A stretch of DNA of 64,000 bases from Gamsiella multidivaricata (taxonomy: Eukaryota > Mortierellomycota > Mortierellomycetes > Mortierellales > Mortierellaceae), in the NCBI RefSeq assembly GCF_025024155.1, contig NW_026251720.1:372001-436000 (forward strand), given 5' to 3'. Positions 33,414 to 45,963 of the stretch are shown here, in pieces. Numbering within the stretch: position 1 is the stretch's first letter; each line of letters begins with the position of its first letter. The position numbers were made by a program, and so were the translations under genes. The notes beneath the pieces were generated by a model. It saw only the letters and a list, made by a program, of their open reading frames with translations, had not been told where the DNA came from and ran no database searches.

Positions 33414-35448
33414 ATGAGCTCAAGGGACCTGATCAAGACCAACGACAATGCCATCACCCCATATACTACGACAAGGACAAAATACAAGTCCAATGTGCCA
33501 CCGCCACCACCACAGCAGGTTCTAGAGGAGGATGAGTACATTGAGGCCCTCAGTAAGATCATCGAAAGAGATTTCTTCCCAGACCTTGCCAAGCTGAAGC
33601 GACAGCATGCATACCTGGACGCAGTCGATATGAACGACATTGAGCGGATAAGGGCCACCGCCAAAGATATCACCGGCAATGACACTCCATTGGGAAAGCG
33701 GAGACTCAGGACACCAGGTAAGGAGAGTTCGTATATTATGTCGTGCTTTGGTCAGCAGCTTTTTTTTTTTTTGAAGTTAAAGTATCAGCAACTCACGAAG
33801 AATTGATTCATATAATAGCTGCAACGCCAAGAATCCAAAAAGCAGGATTGCCGGATCAGTCATGGACACCTGCCCGAGTAGACATCGGAAATGCCACCCC
33901 GACTTGGGGCGATGACAACAAAACATCAACAGCTGGTCTGGGCGCAGCAGATACGCCCCTGATCGAAACACCCTCGACCACCAACCGGAAACGACGAACC
34001 GGGGATTCAGGATCCGATGCAGAAAAGGATGTTGTCGATACGTCATTATCATTGGACCAGTTTCAAGCGCGATATACCAGCGAGGACAATGCTTCTTTCA
34101 ACGACATCGTGGAAAAGATAAACGCGCAAAAGCGAGAGAAGTATCGCTGGATGTATGAGCAAGAAAAAAAAAGCCAGCGACTAATCGAGAATAAGGACGA
34201 TCCGAATCAGAAGCTGTTGACTCAAGCTGGCGAGGTCGAAAATGGAGGAGTGGATGCCTCAGCCAGTAATGAATCTCAGGACGAAGACTCCAAGCTCGCA
34301 CTGATTATCGCAACTGACAAGAGATCAGGAGTCATTCCTACATGGGAGTACAAGGTGTGGTTGCGGACAAAATTGCTTTGACATACTCTATCACTCTACT
34401 AGCAATCTATCATGAGACTGAAATCTGAGGTCGTTCGCCTTCTAATCGATGTGACTAGGCCAAAAACGCATTGATGTATTATCCTGAGGGTCTAGGCACC
34501 CATCTTGATGAGGAAACCATCCGGGCAAGTCCAAAGGAAATTGCGCACAGGAATACAGGATTCCAAGGGCGCGACTTGTTGATGGTCAACCAAGCAGCTG
34601 CAGCCAAGATCGATCCAACGTCATGTAAGCTTTCACACGATCGTGATATGGACCATGTCCTTGGAGATGTGCATCATGTTGAAACGGCCTTACTGAGTCT
34701 CTCTGTTCCAGATCTGAAAGGAAACTCTACGGACTCGCCCAAGGTTGCAGGCTATGGCTTTGTTTCGTCGACTCCCACGCCAAGCATGTCGCAAATGGGA
34801 GATGATCCGGAAATGATGACCTGGGGAACTATCGAGGACGAGCCATTGCTCATCAGCTCTGGTGTTAGCGACTCTGGTACGTATCTTTACATTTATTTCT
34901 ACCTGTTACAGAAAGTGGTTGCATGAGCTATCTGTTTACCATTGCTCCATGCATTCTATTCTTTAATATATCTAGGTCCATCTCCTTTTAAACTTCCGCC
35001 GACATCACGTCGTGAATTGATCGCTCAAAGACTCACGGAAAAGGCGTCGAAGAGCTTTAGGGAAAACTCGTCATTGAAGGCCAAGGTTTTTGCTTCTCCG
35101 TCATTGTCGGCACTTTCCGAGTACCAGCGTGCCGTTGGAGGCAGCACACCTACCCCACGATTCAATGCACCCTACAATGCGGTATCCACGCCAGGGAGAG
35201 AAACTCCGGGGGGTCGAAACTCACGGTCTAGTGCACGCATGTCCAGTCCAAATCCGAGAGCCAGGGCTGATATGCTGTCGCCAGCAGGAAAAAGACTGCT
35301 CGATAAGGCCAGGAGCAGCAGCAGTCGTGGAGCGGATCATCAGCTCAGATCATCGTATGGTAGTGTCACTCCTCGTGCAGTGGCTACCCCAACGCCTGGC
35401 GATCGACACACACCCGTGACACCTTCTCCGTTAACGAAACGACAGTAG
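33414..35448 (+). CDS. ESS2: Splicing-associated factor ESS2 (DGCR14 family)
   Basis: Four exons, 33414-33717, 33819-34354, 34459-34876 and 34976-35448, join in frame to give 576 aa, typical for the family. ESS2/DGCR14 (Bis1 in fission yeast) is a nuclear protein of the late spliceosome C complex. Diagnostic blocks are present in order: LEEDEYIEALSKIIERDFFPDLAKLK near the N-terminus (only part quoted), SLDQFQARYTSEDNASFNDI, and the signature WEYKAKNALMYYPEG, which is assembled exactly across intron 2. Further on come ELIAQRLTEKASKSF and a C-terminal Ser/Arg/Pro-rich tail with TPRAVATPTPGDRHTP and PLTKRQ. The start is the first ATG after the divergent promoter (cagccATGAG). Confidence 0.95.
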
Positions 35449-35652
35449 ATAGGATGGTCCTTTTGGCGTTCAGATCCATTGTACATAAGAAATCTCTATT
35501 ATCTGAATACAAGGACTCGTGGTTTTAGTGGCGAAACCATTGCATATCGCCATAAAGTCACTTGACAGGCAATGAGTGTAAAGAGAAGGATTGAAGAAAA
35601 CTCTCTTCACCTCCACATCTCCTGTTCCCGCTCTCCATTCCTAGAGGCAATC

Positions 35653-37688
35653 ATGCTCAAATACATCCACTGTAATAAATGCTTTCGGATGGACCCAGTT
35701 GCGGAGGCCCGTTACCTCCTCACGCACTGCGGCCATGTTCTCTGCCAGAACTGTCTCGATCATGCGTCAGCCCAAAACAATGATAAAAACAGCGGGAAAC
35801 CCGATATCAAACAACGCTCAACACAGCATCCGACAAGAACTAACGAAACAGGGGCAGGTCTGCGTATTCACCTCGCTAATGCAGCAGGAGCATGAAAAAC
35901 CGAATAGTTGGTCGATGACTGGCCTGGTGATTAAAATTCGTATCGACACGGCCCTCTGTCAACTCTTTGCCACCAAAATTTAGGCATTCCTGACACTATC
36001 TGCGCCATATGCAAGATTCCTTGTGAATGCATGCGTGTCACCCAGAACCTAGTATGAATCAACGTTGAAGTCGACCATTATACGATTCAGCATATTCCGG
36101 AAATTTGACTATGCGGTCTGTCTTATCCCGTCCTAGGATGACCTTCCACCTCGAATACAGCCATTCTTTCGCTCACTGGAGGCAATATGTTATGATAGCA
36201 TGGATGTTTGGAAGGTATAGGCTCAGTTTGCAAGTGATAGTCATCGCCTCACAACTGGAAATGGGTTGCTGAGTTAGCTCTCATCGTTATTTTTTCCTAG
36301 TTTCACGAAGATAATTTGTCAGGCTTGATCGACCATCTCCAGAATAAGACGAACAGACAGCATCAAATTCTTGTCAAGGCTCGAGCAGAACTGGTGAATA
36401 TGAAGTCCATAAAGAGGTATATAGCGACACCGTTAATAGTGCACTCCTTGTATTCGTATTTGACAGCAATGGGAAGAAATAACCATTACCCTTTAAATTA
36501 GTGAGATCCGCGAGCTGAAGGCGGAGAACGAGAGGTTGAAAACAAGGTTACACGAGCGAGAGAACGACAAGAGCCACGAAAAGCCGGCGAGTCAGGGAAA
36601 AAGGCCATCGGAGAGCCATGATAGTACAAATACACCTCGAAAAGCGCCAGCGAACGAAGAAATAAAGGTTCAGGAGGCGCCGGCGGCGTCCAAGAAAAAC
36701 AGTGCTCACACACGCACTACGGGCGCACGAGAATCCAGGCAGGAAAAGGTTATGGGGTAAGTCTCGATTTCTGAGGGGGACAAAGTACATCTACTTCCAC
36801 TACCACAAGTTGAGATTGCGCCTGATCGCTTTCATCCTTCTTCCTAGAGCACGCTCGGCAATATCCAACGCTAGTAGTATCAAGTCATGCCGCATGGTAT
36901 GCCCTCATTCATTCTTTCAGAACAGATGACACTCCAGTCCAGTAGCTATGTCAGGATAATAATACATAATCCCGCGTTCGCAATAGGTTCCTGCACCAAG
37001 GACACCGCAGCCCCCGGCACGTTTGTCGCTTGCTTCACATCCACCAGGAGGGTCGCCGAGATTCCACCTGCCTCAATCGCCAGCAAACAGCAGCTTACGG
37101 CGCTCCACTCAATACACACCCCTTCCGTTTGCTCCAACAGGAGCTACTGTAGCCTACCAATTACCTTCGAATCCAAACGTTACTCCAATGATGCAGGTGC
37201 CTTATGCTGGAAATGCGCCTGCAGTTATACCCCTAGGACATGGATACCAACGGACACCGCTGCCAGGAGTCATACCCGCCAGCACTTGCAATATGGCACC
37301 AGCACATACCATGCCTCCTCCACCGCCACCGCCCTTTCAGTCACAGCGACAGCAGCCCGAATATCTCAAAAGACCGATACCTCAGGCGTATCCTCCGCTT
37401 AATGCCGCATACACAACCAGGGTCATGGCATCTGTCGGTCAGCCACCAGGTCAAGTGAGAATGCTGCCTATCAGTGATAGCTCTGTTGAGCAGGATCATT
37501 TAATCCGCTCTAGGAGCTCGGCGTCCTCGGCCAGAACCACGTGGCAGCAGCAAAAGCAGCAACAGATGTATCAACAGCAGCAATATTATCCAACTGCTGT
37601 CGCACCGCCTTACCTTGGACCCAGTACACTGTCCGGCATCGCGGTGCCCACCATAATACGGCCTCCAGTAACTGGTCGTTCTCGCTGA
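35653..37688 (+). CDS. RNF212/Zip3-like RING protein (probable meiotic crossover factor)
   Basis: Seven exons, 35653-35857, 35984-36051, 36137-36214, 36301-36416, 36502-36756, 36848-36896 and 36987-37688, join in frame to give 490 aa. The N-terminus is a RING finger with C7, C10, C26, H28, C31 and C34 (CNKC, then HCGHVLCQNC) and a late pair at C75 and C78 (CAIC). The RING begins almost at residue 1. It is followed by PFFRSLEA and a coiled coil (about residues 120-180, IRELKAENERLKTRL). This is the arrangement of the RNF212/Zip3/HEI10 SUMO- or ubiquitin-ligase group that marks crossover sites on meiotic chromosomes. The long Pro/Gln-rich C-terminus is poorly conserved in this group. Assignment rests on RING position plus architecture. 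A non-meiotic RING ligase remains possible. Confidence 0.78.
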
Positions 37689-37832
37689 AAATAAAGACGA
37701 GAAAGAATAATGATTGACGTTCCACCTTGACGAGCCCTTCACATTCATTGGATCTTCATGGTTTACACTCCTCTTTATTTATTGTAATTGAGGCATAAAA
37801 ATATGAACATTCACTATGTTGTATGAAGAACT

Positions 37833-39608
37833 TCAACGGAGCTCAACTTTCATACGATCGACAACCTGTTCACGTAGCTTTTCCTGGATTTCATTGATCT
37901 CGGCGTTGGTTACATTACGGTCCATTGAGCGGTAGTTGATTCTGTAACACACGCTGCGCTTCTTTGTCTTTGGATGTGTGAATTCGTCGATCTACGGTAC
38001 AATCGAAGAAAAATCCGGATGTCAGCGTTACAGAAGCATTCAAGCGTAAAAACTGTGTGAATTCAAAGATGTAAGATGCGAAAAACTGCTTACCATTTCA
38101 ACAGTCTCGGCAATATCACCGGCGACGTCTCTGACAATCTCGCAGAAGTTGTTCTCGTGAAAGTCGCTGTTGGTCCAGAAAGAGATGTCCTTGATGCAGG
38201 GAGGGTACTTTGAGAAGTGCTTAAACTTTTGGATCTTGGAGGGCTCGAACTGACGCAAGAAGCGCTCGTCCTGGGACCAGAACAGGCGAATATCAGGGAT
38301 ACCAAAAAGTACGAGGGCCAGTCTCTCGAGACCCAATCCGAAAGCCCAACCGATCTTATCGGGCTTGCCTGTTCATTAAAGTCGGTAAGATAAACCACAT
38401 TAGTCCATAATTCCATGTGTTGAATAACAATGTCGTGATGGCCATATTGTATAACAGAAAAGATGACAGTACCTGCGCGGTTCAAAATATCCTGCCTGAT
38501 GACTCCGCATCCGAGAACTTCGAGCCATTTTCCTTGATACAGAATCTCCATCTCCCAGCTTGGACTTGTGAACGGGAACTGAGCATCGATCCACCGGACC
38601 TGCAGGTCTTTTTCGTGCGAAAACAGCTTCCGTACCATCATATTCAATGAATGCTTCAAGTGATCAGCTGTCGCCAGCATGGCAGCCTCGTCATGGCAAT
38701 CCTGCTTTGGATTCTGGGAAGTGATTACAGTCGTGTCGGTCGTATGAATCGATCCAAATTGCGCAGTCGAATCGGCCGCAATTGCCTTACGGATGTCTTC
38801 CACTGCAGTCTTGGCATCAAACAGCTGTGCACCCTCCATTTGATGGAAAACAGGGTAATGGCTCGCATCGATTTCGTCCCTCCGATACACGTCCGCGGTG
38901 ACGAGAACCTTATCCGCCTCGGTCATGACCTGAAGTTGGTGAGCCGAGGTGTGTGTCCGTAGCATAATCTTCTCATTCAGGTAGTATGTGTCCGTAGCAG
39001 CGCGACCGGGGTGGTCGCTTGTAAAGCAGAGATCATCAAAATTTTCCTTGGTCGTGACCACGGGCGAGAAGGTTTCGTAGTGCTTGAAATCGGGGAACGC
39101 GGAGGCGATCAGATCCTTGATGATGGCAACCGGGTGTGTAGGGATACGGTGCAATTGGCGGGTTGTCTTTTCGAGGATTGTAGGAGTAACATTGGTGAGA
39201 TGGTCTGTCTCGTAAGTCTTGCCGCCGACCGTGATGCTTTCCTTGGTGATTGTCGGTGGTTCCTTGAGAGGGTTTGATCCTGGAAAATCGCGATGTAATT
39301 GAAGAATGTTAACGTCGATGCGATCTAGGGCCTAGACCGTGGCGGGAGTAGATCGGTTAAGCTTTCAAAAACTCCATGAACCATGCTTATCGAAGGGTAC
39401 CTGAATCTGATGTCGACCGGAAGGGTGAGGAGTGGAAAGAGGCACAGAGAACTGGCCGAAGTGTGCGCTGCAGCTGTCCGGTTGTCAGGGTGGTGCTTTT
39501 ATTCAAGGCCTGACCGAAAAGCATAGTCCTGATTTTGGGCGAAGCCCCGACGCGCAGAGCGCGGCCGTGCCAATGCTGGGAGGCTGCTCTGAACATTCCT
39601 GTAGCCAT
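37833..39608 (-). CDS. MSF1: Mitochondrial phenylalanyl-tRNA synthetase
   Basis: Four minus-strand exons, 39608-39401, 39279-38473, 38368-38094 and 37991-37833, join in frame to give 482 aa, the normal length for the single-chain mitochondrial enzyme. It charges tRNA-Phe in the matrix. The first exon is a basic, acid-free targeting region ([17 protein letters not shown]). The class II core shows [20 protein letters not shown] and the motif 2 region [15 protein letters not shown] sequence ([14 protein letters not shown]). Next come [13 protein letters not shown] and motif 3, [20 protein letters not shown]. The C-terminal FDX-ACB anticodon-binding domain runs from [13 protein letters not shown] to the end (VDRMKVELR). 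This is the FARS2/Msf1 arrangement. Start context agccATGGC is good. It diverges from the PSD1 gene across about 228 bp. Confidence 0.96.
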
Positions 39609-39836
39609 GGTGTGTTAAGGTGATGCCGATGTCGGTGCTGTGTCCCAGAGAAAAGGAAGCGCTTCGTTCCGTGCCTGAAACTGGTCGGGGCTATTCGTCG
39701 TCCAAGAAAGGAAATCGATGGAGCATGGGGCAGTCACTGTGTTTGGCTCAGCCACACTGGTAGACCGTCAGTGAAAAGAGAAGAGTCCGCGCTTCGCGAT
39801 AGTGCCCCTGGCTTTAGTTTCTCGTTTCTCAGAAGC

Positions 39837-41668
39837 ATGCAAGGAACCATGCACCGACAGTTGATGTCCCTCTCGAGGGTCACCCTCCGTAGACCTACAC
39901 CCCATCCTACTCTTCTCCGTCACGGTGCACAATGCCGTTCAACGCTATTGCTGCAGCGCAACTTTCACGCCTCCAGGCAGACGCTCGCGTCTTCTCAGCA
40001 GTCTTCAACTCAGAGCAAGCAGGGATCCTATGCCAGTATGTCCGTTTATTTGGTTTCGCGCGGGTGGTATTTCTGTGAAGTCAGTGTAAAGGTTTAACAC
40101 GGTTGTCTGCTATCCTTCGCAATATGACAGGTCGAGTAAAGAAGGCATGGAATGATACACCCATCAAATGGTCGCCTATCCCAATCGGACTGGGTCTCGC
40201 TTTTATCACGTTTTTGCAGTATAGGAAGGTCATGGAGCGCGAGGCAGGACGGGACCCAAATGTCACTAAAGCCGTTATTGTTGGTCCTTGGCATGTAAGT
40301 CTATGCAAAATCGACAGTTCTGGTATGCTCAAGGCTGTTGAAGGTACTAAGAATGTTTGCATTCTTTCTCCTCTAGGTCCATGTGATCAGCGAGCTGCCA
40401 CTGAAGACGATATCTAGAGCGTGGGGTGCATTCAACAGCATCACCCTGCCAATGTGGTTCCGTGAACCAGGATTTAAATTTTACAGTTGGATCTTTGGAT
40501 GTAACCTGGACGAGATGAAGGATCCCGATTTGAAGCATTATAAGAACCTGAGCGAGTTCTTTTATCGGGAACTGAAGGATGGCGTTAGACCTATCGATTA
40601 TGATGCAGCATTGGTATGATATGTGCTTCATTCCTCAAGCCTCGCAACAACACTATTTTCGTTCTTCATCGTATCTAATGCTTCGTTATCGCTTTCACTA
40701 GGCATCACCCTCGGATGGAAGAGTATTCCATTTTGGATTGGTGGACGGCTCAAAGGTAGAGCAGATCAAAGGCATGTCGTATTCTCTAGACCAATTCTTG
40801 GGAGCACAAAAGGCGAGCGATACTGCTGAGATTATCAAAGCGACGCATTCTGCCAACATTGTCGACGAGGAGGAGTTCGCAGAGGTCAACGGAATCAGCT
40901 ATACACTGGACAGTTTGCTCGGACATGACCAGCAGACCACGATGGAGCACAAGAAGGAAGATCTGCTTGGTAATGTTGTCCCGGATGAGGAGGCCGACCA
41001 AAAATCAAAGTCGAGCGATAGCCAGGAGCAATTGAAGTTGCGTCCCGGGAACGCGCTTTTCTTCTGCGTTATTTATCTGGCCCCTGGCGACTACCATCGC
41101 TTCCACTCGCCCACGAACTGGGTCGCGGAGACGAGGCGTCATTTCTCGGGAGAATTATATTCAGTCTCGCCCTGGATGGTTAAGCAGTTGCAGGATCTCT
41201 TTGTGTTGAACGAGCGCGTGGTGTTGCTGGGCAAGTGGCGCTATGGATTCTTCTCGATGGTGCCCGTTGGAGCGACGAACGTTGGAAGCATTGTCCTCAA
41301 CTTTGATAAGGTACGGCAGTTTTCAGGGATCGTCATTTATGGTCAATAGCGGCGTTTTTTTTTTTTTTTTTATTCCTGCTCGACATTGCTTTTATTCACA
41401 AATTGCAATAATGTCTATTGATATCTTTCTCTAGGAGCTCCGCACTAACACGAGAGAGGACAGACACAGGCGTGGCTATGGTGAGCTCCTGTACAGTGGT
41501 GTTAGTCGCCTGTTGAATGGTCAGCCGCTGCATACCGGAATGGAGATGGGAGGATTCAAGTTGGGATCGACGGTTGTACTCGTGTTTGAGGCGCCAAAGA
41601 ACTTCAAGTTTGTGATTGAAGCGGGCCAGCGAGTCAAGATGGGTCAGGCTCTTGGGCAGCTTGAATAG
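39837..41668 (+). CDS. PSD1: Phosphatidylserine decarboxylase, mitochondrial type
   Basis: Five exons, 39837-40035, 40131-40294, 40377-40613, 40702-41310 and 41435-41668, join in frame to give 480 aa. An ATG twelve bases further in (39849) is an alternative start. The enzyme converts phosphatidylserine to phosphatidylethanolamine at the inner mitochondrial membrane. The basic N-terminus fits a targeting sequence, and [16 protein letters not shown] is the inner-membrane anchor. Family blocks are [35 protein letters not shown] with the catalytic His, and VGATNVGSI. The self-cleavage site LGST (in [11 protein letters not shown]) is intact. Cleavage between its Gly and Ser yields the beta chain and the small alpha chain with the pyruvoyl group. 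Insertions between residues 185 and 255 (Ser/Gln/Lys-rich) are typical of fungal PSD1. Confidence 0.96.
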
Positions 41669-41800
41669 ACACAATTGCAGAAATAAACGGCCCTCTCAAA
41701 TTGAAACAACTTTGTCTGTCCAACCGTCCTGGACTTTAGATCTTACATCCTTCTTCCAACACCCGACACGCTCGACGCAGCATTCTTCTTTTGCATCAAC

Positions 41801-43801
41801 ATGGCAGGAGCAACATGGATGCGGACCATTATGCAGTGGTCGACATTCCTCTTCATCGCACTATGTGCTGCGCTCTTGCTCGTCTACACGATCGTAATGA
41901 CGTACTGCAATGCAAGGATCCTCCAAGGTTTCAAGGCTAACAGGAGACGAGTTTTCCAGCAACAGGTGGAAGAGAAGGCTAAGAGGGGCGGTCAAGAGCA
42001 ATCCAAGGAAACAGCCGCAGGTATAGGCACTCAAAGCGAGCAGGATCAAAAGAGTGCACCATATCTCATTGCAGGATTCTTTCACCCTTACTGGTAACAG
42101 AACACGTTTGCACTTTGTTCAGCCGACAACAATCAGCTTCGTCTTCCATCCACCGGTCCATATGCTGACCAAATACTCATCATTCATTTTACTAGCAACG
42201 CTGGCGGTGGTGGGGAGCGTGTGCTATGGACAGCAATTCGTGATATCCAGCAAAAATACCCACATGTGATATCAGTCGTTTACACAGGAGATACGGATGT
42301 CGACAAGGAGTCAATTCTGGAAAGGGTCCGTACTCGGTTCAACATCGAGCTGGATCCCGCCCTGGTCGGATTCGAATTCCTGAAGAAACGCTCCTGGGTG
42401 GAGAATGCGACGTGGCCTCGGTTTACGTTGATTGGACAGAGCATTGGTTCGATCGTCTTGGGATGGGAGGCTCTTCAGTGCGTCGTACCTGATATCTGGA
42501 TCGGTAGGGATTATCACGGGTCACCGTACCAAGGCACCAAAGTTGTCCTCAGCAGTGGGCTGATTTGATCTAATGTTCTTTTTTCTTTTATGCTACATAA
42601 CTAGACACAATGGGATATGCGTTCACGTACCCAGCAGCAAGGATGTTTGGCGGATGCCAGGTCGTTGCATACGTTCACTACCCAACGATCAGCTCCGACA
42701 TGATCGGCCGTGTGGCCAGTCGAGAGAGCGGCCATAACAATGCGGCCGAGGTCGCATCCAGCTCACTCTATACGATTCTGAAACTTGTCTATTACCGCTG
42801 CTTTGCATTCCTCTACGCAATTATCGGTGCACTAGCTCATGTTGTAATGGTTAATTCCTCCTGGACCAAGGCCCACATTGATTCATTGTGGAAGATCAAG
42901 TCCACGGTCGTGTATCCGCCTTGTGATACAGAGGCGTTCAAAGGTTTCTCTCTCAAGGATCGGAAACGGATCGTGGTCAGTGTGGCACAGTTCCGGCCGG
43001 AGAAGGGACATGGCCTACAGTTGGAGGCGATGGCACAACTGTTGAAAGATCATCCGGAATATCGTCAAACTGCGGAGGGGGATAAGAACCCAAAGGCGGT
43101 GCAGCTTGTCATGCTCGGAAGCGCTCGCAATGAAGGTGACCAGGCCAGGATAAAGCAGCTGAAGAAGAAGGCTGCCGACCTTGAGATTTCTGTAAGTTTG
43201 TATAAGATGAAGAAGACGCTGCCTTTGTTTCTCAGACCGGATATTCACCCCACCTCTCGATTTTAGGACAATGTCACGTTTGTCGTAAACGCACCTTTCA
43301 GTGATCTCCAGGCATGGCTGGCGCGCTCTAAGATTGGCATCCATGCCATGCTGGATGAGCACTTTGGTATTGGCGTTGTCGAGTATATGGTAAACTTGAT
43401 GTTCAAAATGATGGTTATTAAATTTGCATCGCATTGACGTTCTATACTGACCATCGTCGCTGTATATTAATCTTGATTTTCAGGCTGCAGGATTAATACC
43501 AGTTGCTCACAACTCTGCAGGTCCAAAAATGGATATTGTGCAGCCATATCACAACGAACCTACGGGATACTTGGCAATTACCGCAAAAGAATTTGCGGAC
43601 GCGATCGAAAAGGTGCTATCGGCCGAGGAAGGATCGCTTTTAGATATGCAGCTTCGCGCTCGGGATAGTGTTCAGGAACGGTTCTCGGAGAAGGTCTTTG
43701 GGGAGCAATTGCAGAAGTGTATGCACGAAGTGCTGTCGCTCGAGAAGGTCACTATCTATGGACGCAAGCTGATCGATCCGCCGGTGGAGGAGGCCAGGTA
43801 G
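41801..43801 (+). CDS. ALG11: GDP-Man:Man3GlcNAc2-PP-dolichol alpha-1,2-mannosyltransferase
   Basis: Five exons, 41801-42093, 42196-42503, 42605-43191, 43267-43389 and 43484-43801, join in frame to give 542 aa. ALG11 adds the fourth and fifth mannose to the lipid-linked oligosaccharide on the cytosolic face of the ER. An N-terminal membrane anchor (FLFIALCAALLLVYTIV) precedes a GT4 fold with FHPYCNAGGGGERVLW, formed across intron 1. PDIWIDTMGYAFTYP is formed across intron 2. Then come VYPPCD and VSVAQFRPEKGH, followed by the GT4 donor-binding Glu pair in DEHFGIGVVEYMAAG and HNSAGPKMDIV. All are hallmarks of ALG11. It starts 132 bp after the PSD1 stop on the same strand, so the two genes are packed closely in tandem. 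Confidence 0.97.
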
Positions 43802-44084
43802 AGAAAATGAAACAAAGTACATTTGGGAATAAAAAACGAGGACATGCATAAAATGCGACTCGATTTCTTTATATGAATGCGCATTTTGGGAATAGGTACC
43901 AAGAAAGCGTTGTTCTGATCCTTAATGGATGCTGGACAACTGGTGGCGATAATCGCTCCTTGACTGCAAAGGCGTCGTCCTGGTTGACCTCTTACTCAAT
44001 CGCCTTGGATTCTGCTACCATTGACAGCAATACCTAATATTGACTCTCGCCCAAGTCTGAGCATTACCTGGCCAGAAACAGCAC

Positions 44085-44580
44085 AACTACACGCTCCTTG
44101 GCAGAGATGGACAGACGTAGGAGGCACATTTAGTCATTGATGCACTGCAAGCTTTGGCTTCCATACAACCTGATGCCGTGTTTGTGTTTCTGACCACCCA
44201 CAACACTGACAGCATTGCCAGGGAACCAGAACTGATGTTTAGTATGAAACTGTTTGCCACATCCACGAGCATTGTAATGTATCGCTATTTCGCCAGAGAT
44301 GAAAAGAAGTGTTATAAATCTCTAACAGAGATCGCACCCCATGGCACATTTCTCGTCCGAATCAAAAGAAAGAGGTCGAACAGATTGCGACATTCAACAC
44401 TGAACGACAGAGCTACAGGACGCCTTGAAGCATTGACGACATTTATGTCAGCGTTTATGTTCATTGTTTTTGCTAAATTTTGGGCGAAGTCGAAGCGCGG
44501 ATCGAAAGACAGTACCAATGGCAGTAGAAATACAAGCTGGTTATCTGGGCTTCAATCTTCGCTTACTCAGCGATAGAGCT
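44085..44580 (+). pseudogene. Decayed coding region of unknown family
   Basis: Two frames carry protein-like sequence that continues from one to the other. One reads QPDAVFVFLTTHNTDSIARE, then KLFATSTSIVMYRYFARDEK, KSLTEIAPHGTFLVRI, near 44160-44365. A frame shift then leads to KKEVEQIATFNTERQSY near 44365-44425, which ends at a stop. This looks like a once-functional gene broken by small indels. I do not recognise the family. It could also be chance open frames, so confidence is low. Confidence 0.35.
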
Positions 44581-45963
44581 AGTCTAGGAATCGATCTGGT
44601 CTTTGAAAGCAGATATTGCAGAGGTCTTGGCTCAGCGGCTCTTTTTCATTAAGCCGACTATATTTATGCATACATGCGGCAAGTGCGCGGCAACATAGGG
44701 AAGAGATGTATGCGATATAGCGTAGACTTATTAGGTCGACAAAGGACTCTCTCGGATGATGACGACTCCCACGGGAGCCCTCAGCCGGTAGGTGGACCTC
44801 TGAAGAGGCATCAATAAGTTCTTCAATGCCCAAAAAATAAAAAATAAATGCATTCAGTAAAAATCACAATGAGCAGCATCGACTCATCCTGGGAGCTGAT
44901 CGCACCGAATGATGCAGCGCCCAGATCTTTGTTAACGAGATGTTGCTGTCTTTGCGTGAGAACGCAGCTATAGTATATGGTATCTGGGTGTTAGGGCAGA
45001 CTCCAGGACCCTACTGTCAGTTCGTGGCACAGGCGGTGATTGGGCGAAGCATGAAGGACATTGCACACCATGTGTATCTTTGTTGTTGCAGTCGACACAA
45101 CAATAATAAAAATGCCTAGCACTGCAAACAGTGGTATCCATGCGGCTCAGTCCCATTGCTGTGGTCTTGGTCTGCCATACCATCCGCTGAGGACACTAGC
45201 AAAATTAGACTCTGGCCGCTGAGCGTGTAAGCTGTCCGCTATATCGCCATATCCACAAGCATTTAAAACGATATGAGCAGGACCATCTTAGCTGCTGGCG
45301 ATTAAAGTATTGCAAGCATTGTGAACATGGCCATCAAAACTATGGCCTTGAAAGAATGTGTCGATCTGAAGGGGATCATCGTAGCTACACGCCTCGTAGC
45401 CAAATGCATCGCCCGTCAACCACTCGCAGCATCTCTTGGAGCACTGTCAACAGCCGCTACGGCGCATCCCTCGCTTCTTAAGGTTGTCCTTCTCTTGTTC
45501 TTTGCTCTTTTGGACCCTACTCTTCTCTGTAAGATGAGTTACGAACAGGTTGACGACATCTCTGGCTCCACTTGAGATATGTGATGTTCACAAAAAACGA
45601 AACACGCATCCACATCGGTTGGACTCTCACCCGTCTAACAATAAAAAAAAAAAAAAAAAAAAAAATCATACATGGGTGCTAGCGACTTGAAAAACGTTCA
45701 AAGGCATGGGAGTCTTGGTGAGCGCTATGTCCTGCAGACGAAGGTTGTATGTTGTCCCTAATCCATGGGTCACCTTTTAGAGTTAATATCGCGTATGTTC
45801 AGCTTCGAAGATCCTCTCTGCTGAAGGTTCTGCGCCGGCGGCGAAAGGGCTAACGCCGTCGGCTATACTCGAGCAGTATCGTTCGCAAACCCTCATTTCT
45901 CACGGTCCTCCAGCAGCACACCTCATCTCTCTCGTTCTCTCATCTCATTCCATTTCATCAGCA
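44581..45963. other. Intergenic region upstream of D-amino acid oxidase
   Basis: No gene is supportable. There is an A-rich tract at about 45641-45665. The last 100 bases before 45964 are CT-rich (catctctctcgttctctcatctc), the leader of the oxidase gene. A short minus-strand Cys-rich frame near 44968-45183 has no recognisable zinc-finger spacing. Confidence 0.45.

Noticed and set aside
44968..45183. Minus-strand Cys-rich frame that might be a zinc finger
   Set aside because: Cys spacing (CC-x2-C, then C-x2-C) fits no known finger, the frame lacks a good start, and there are no exons around it.
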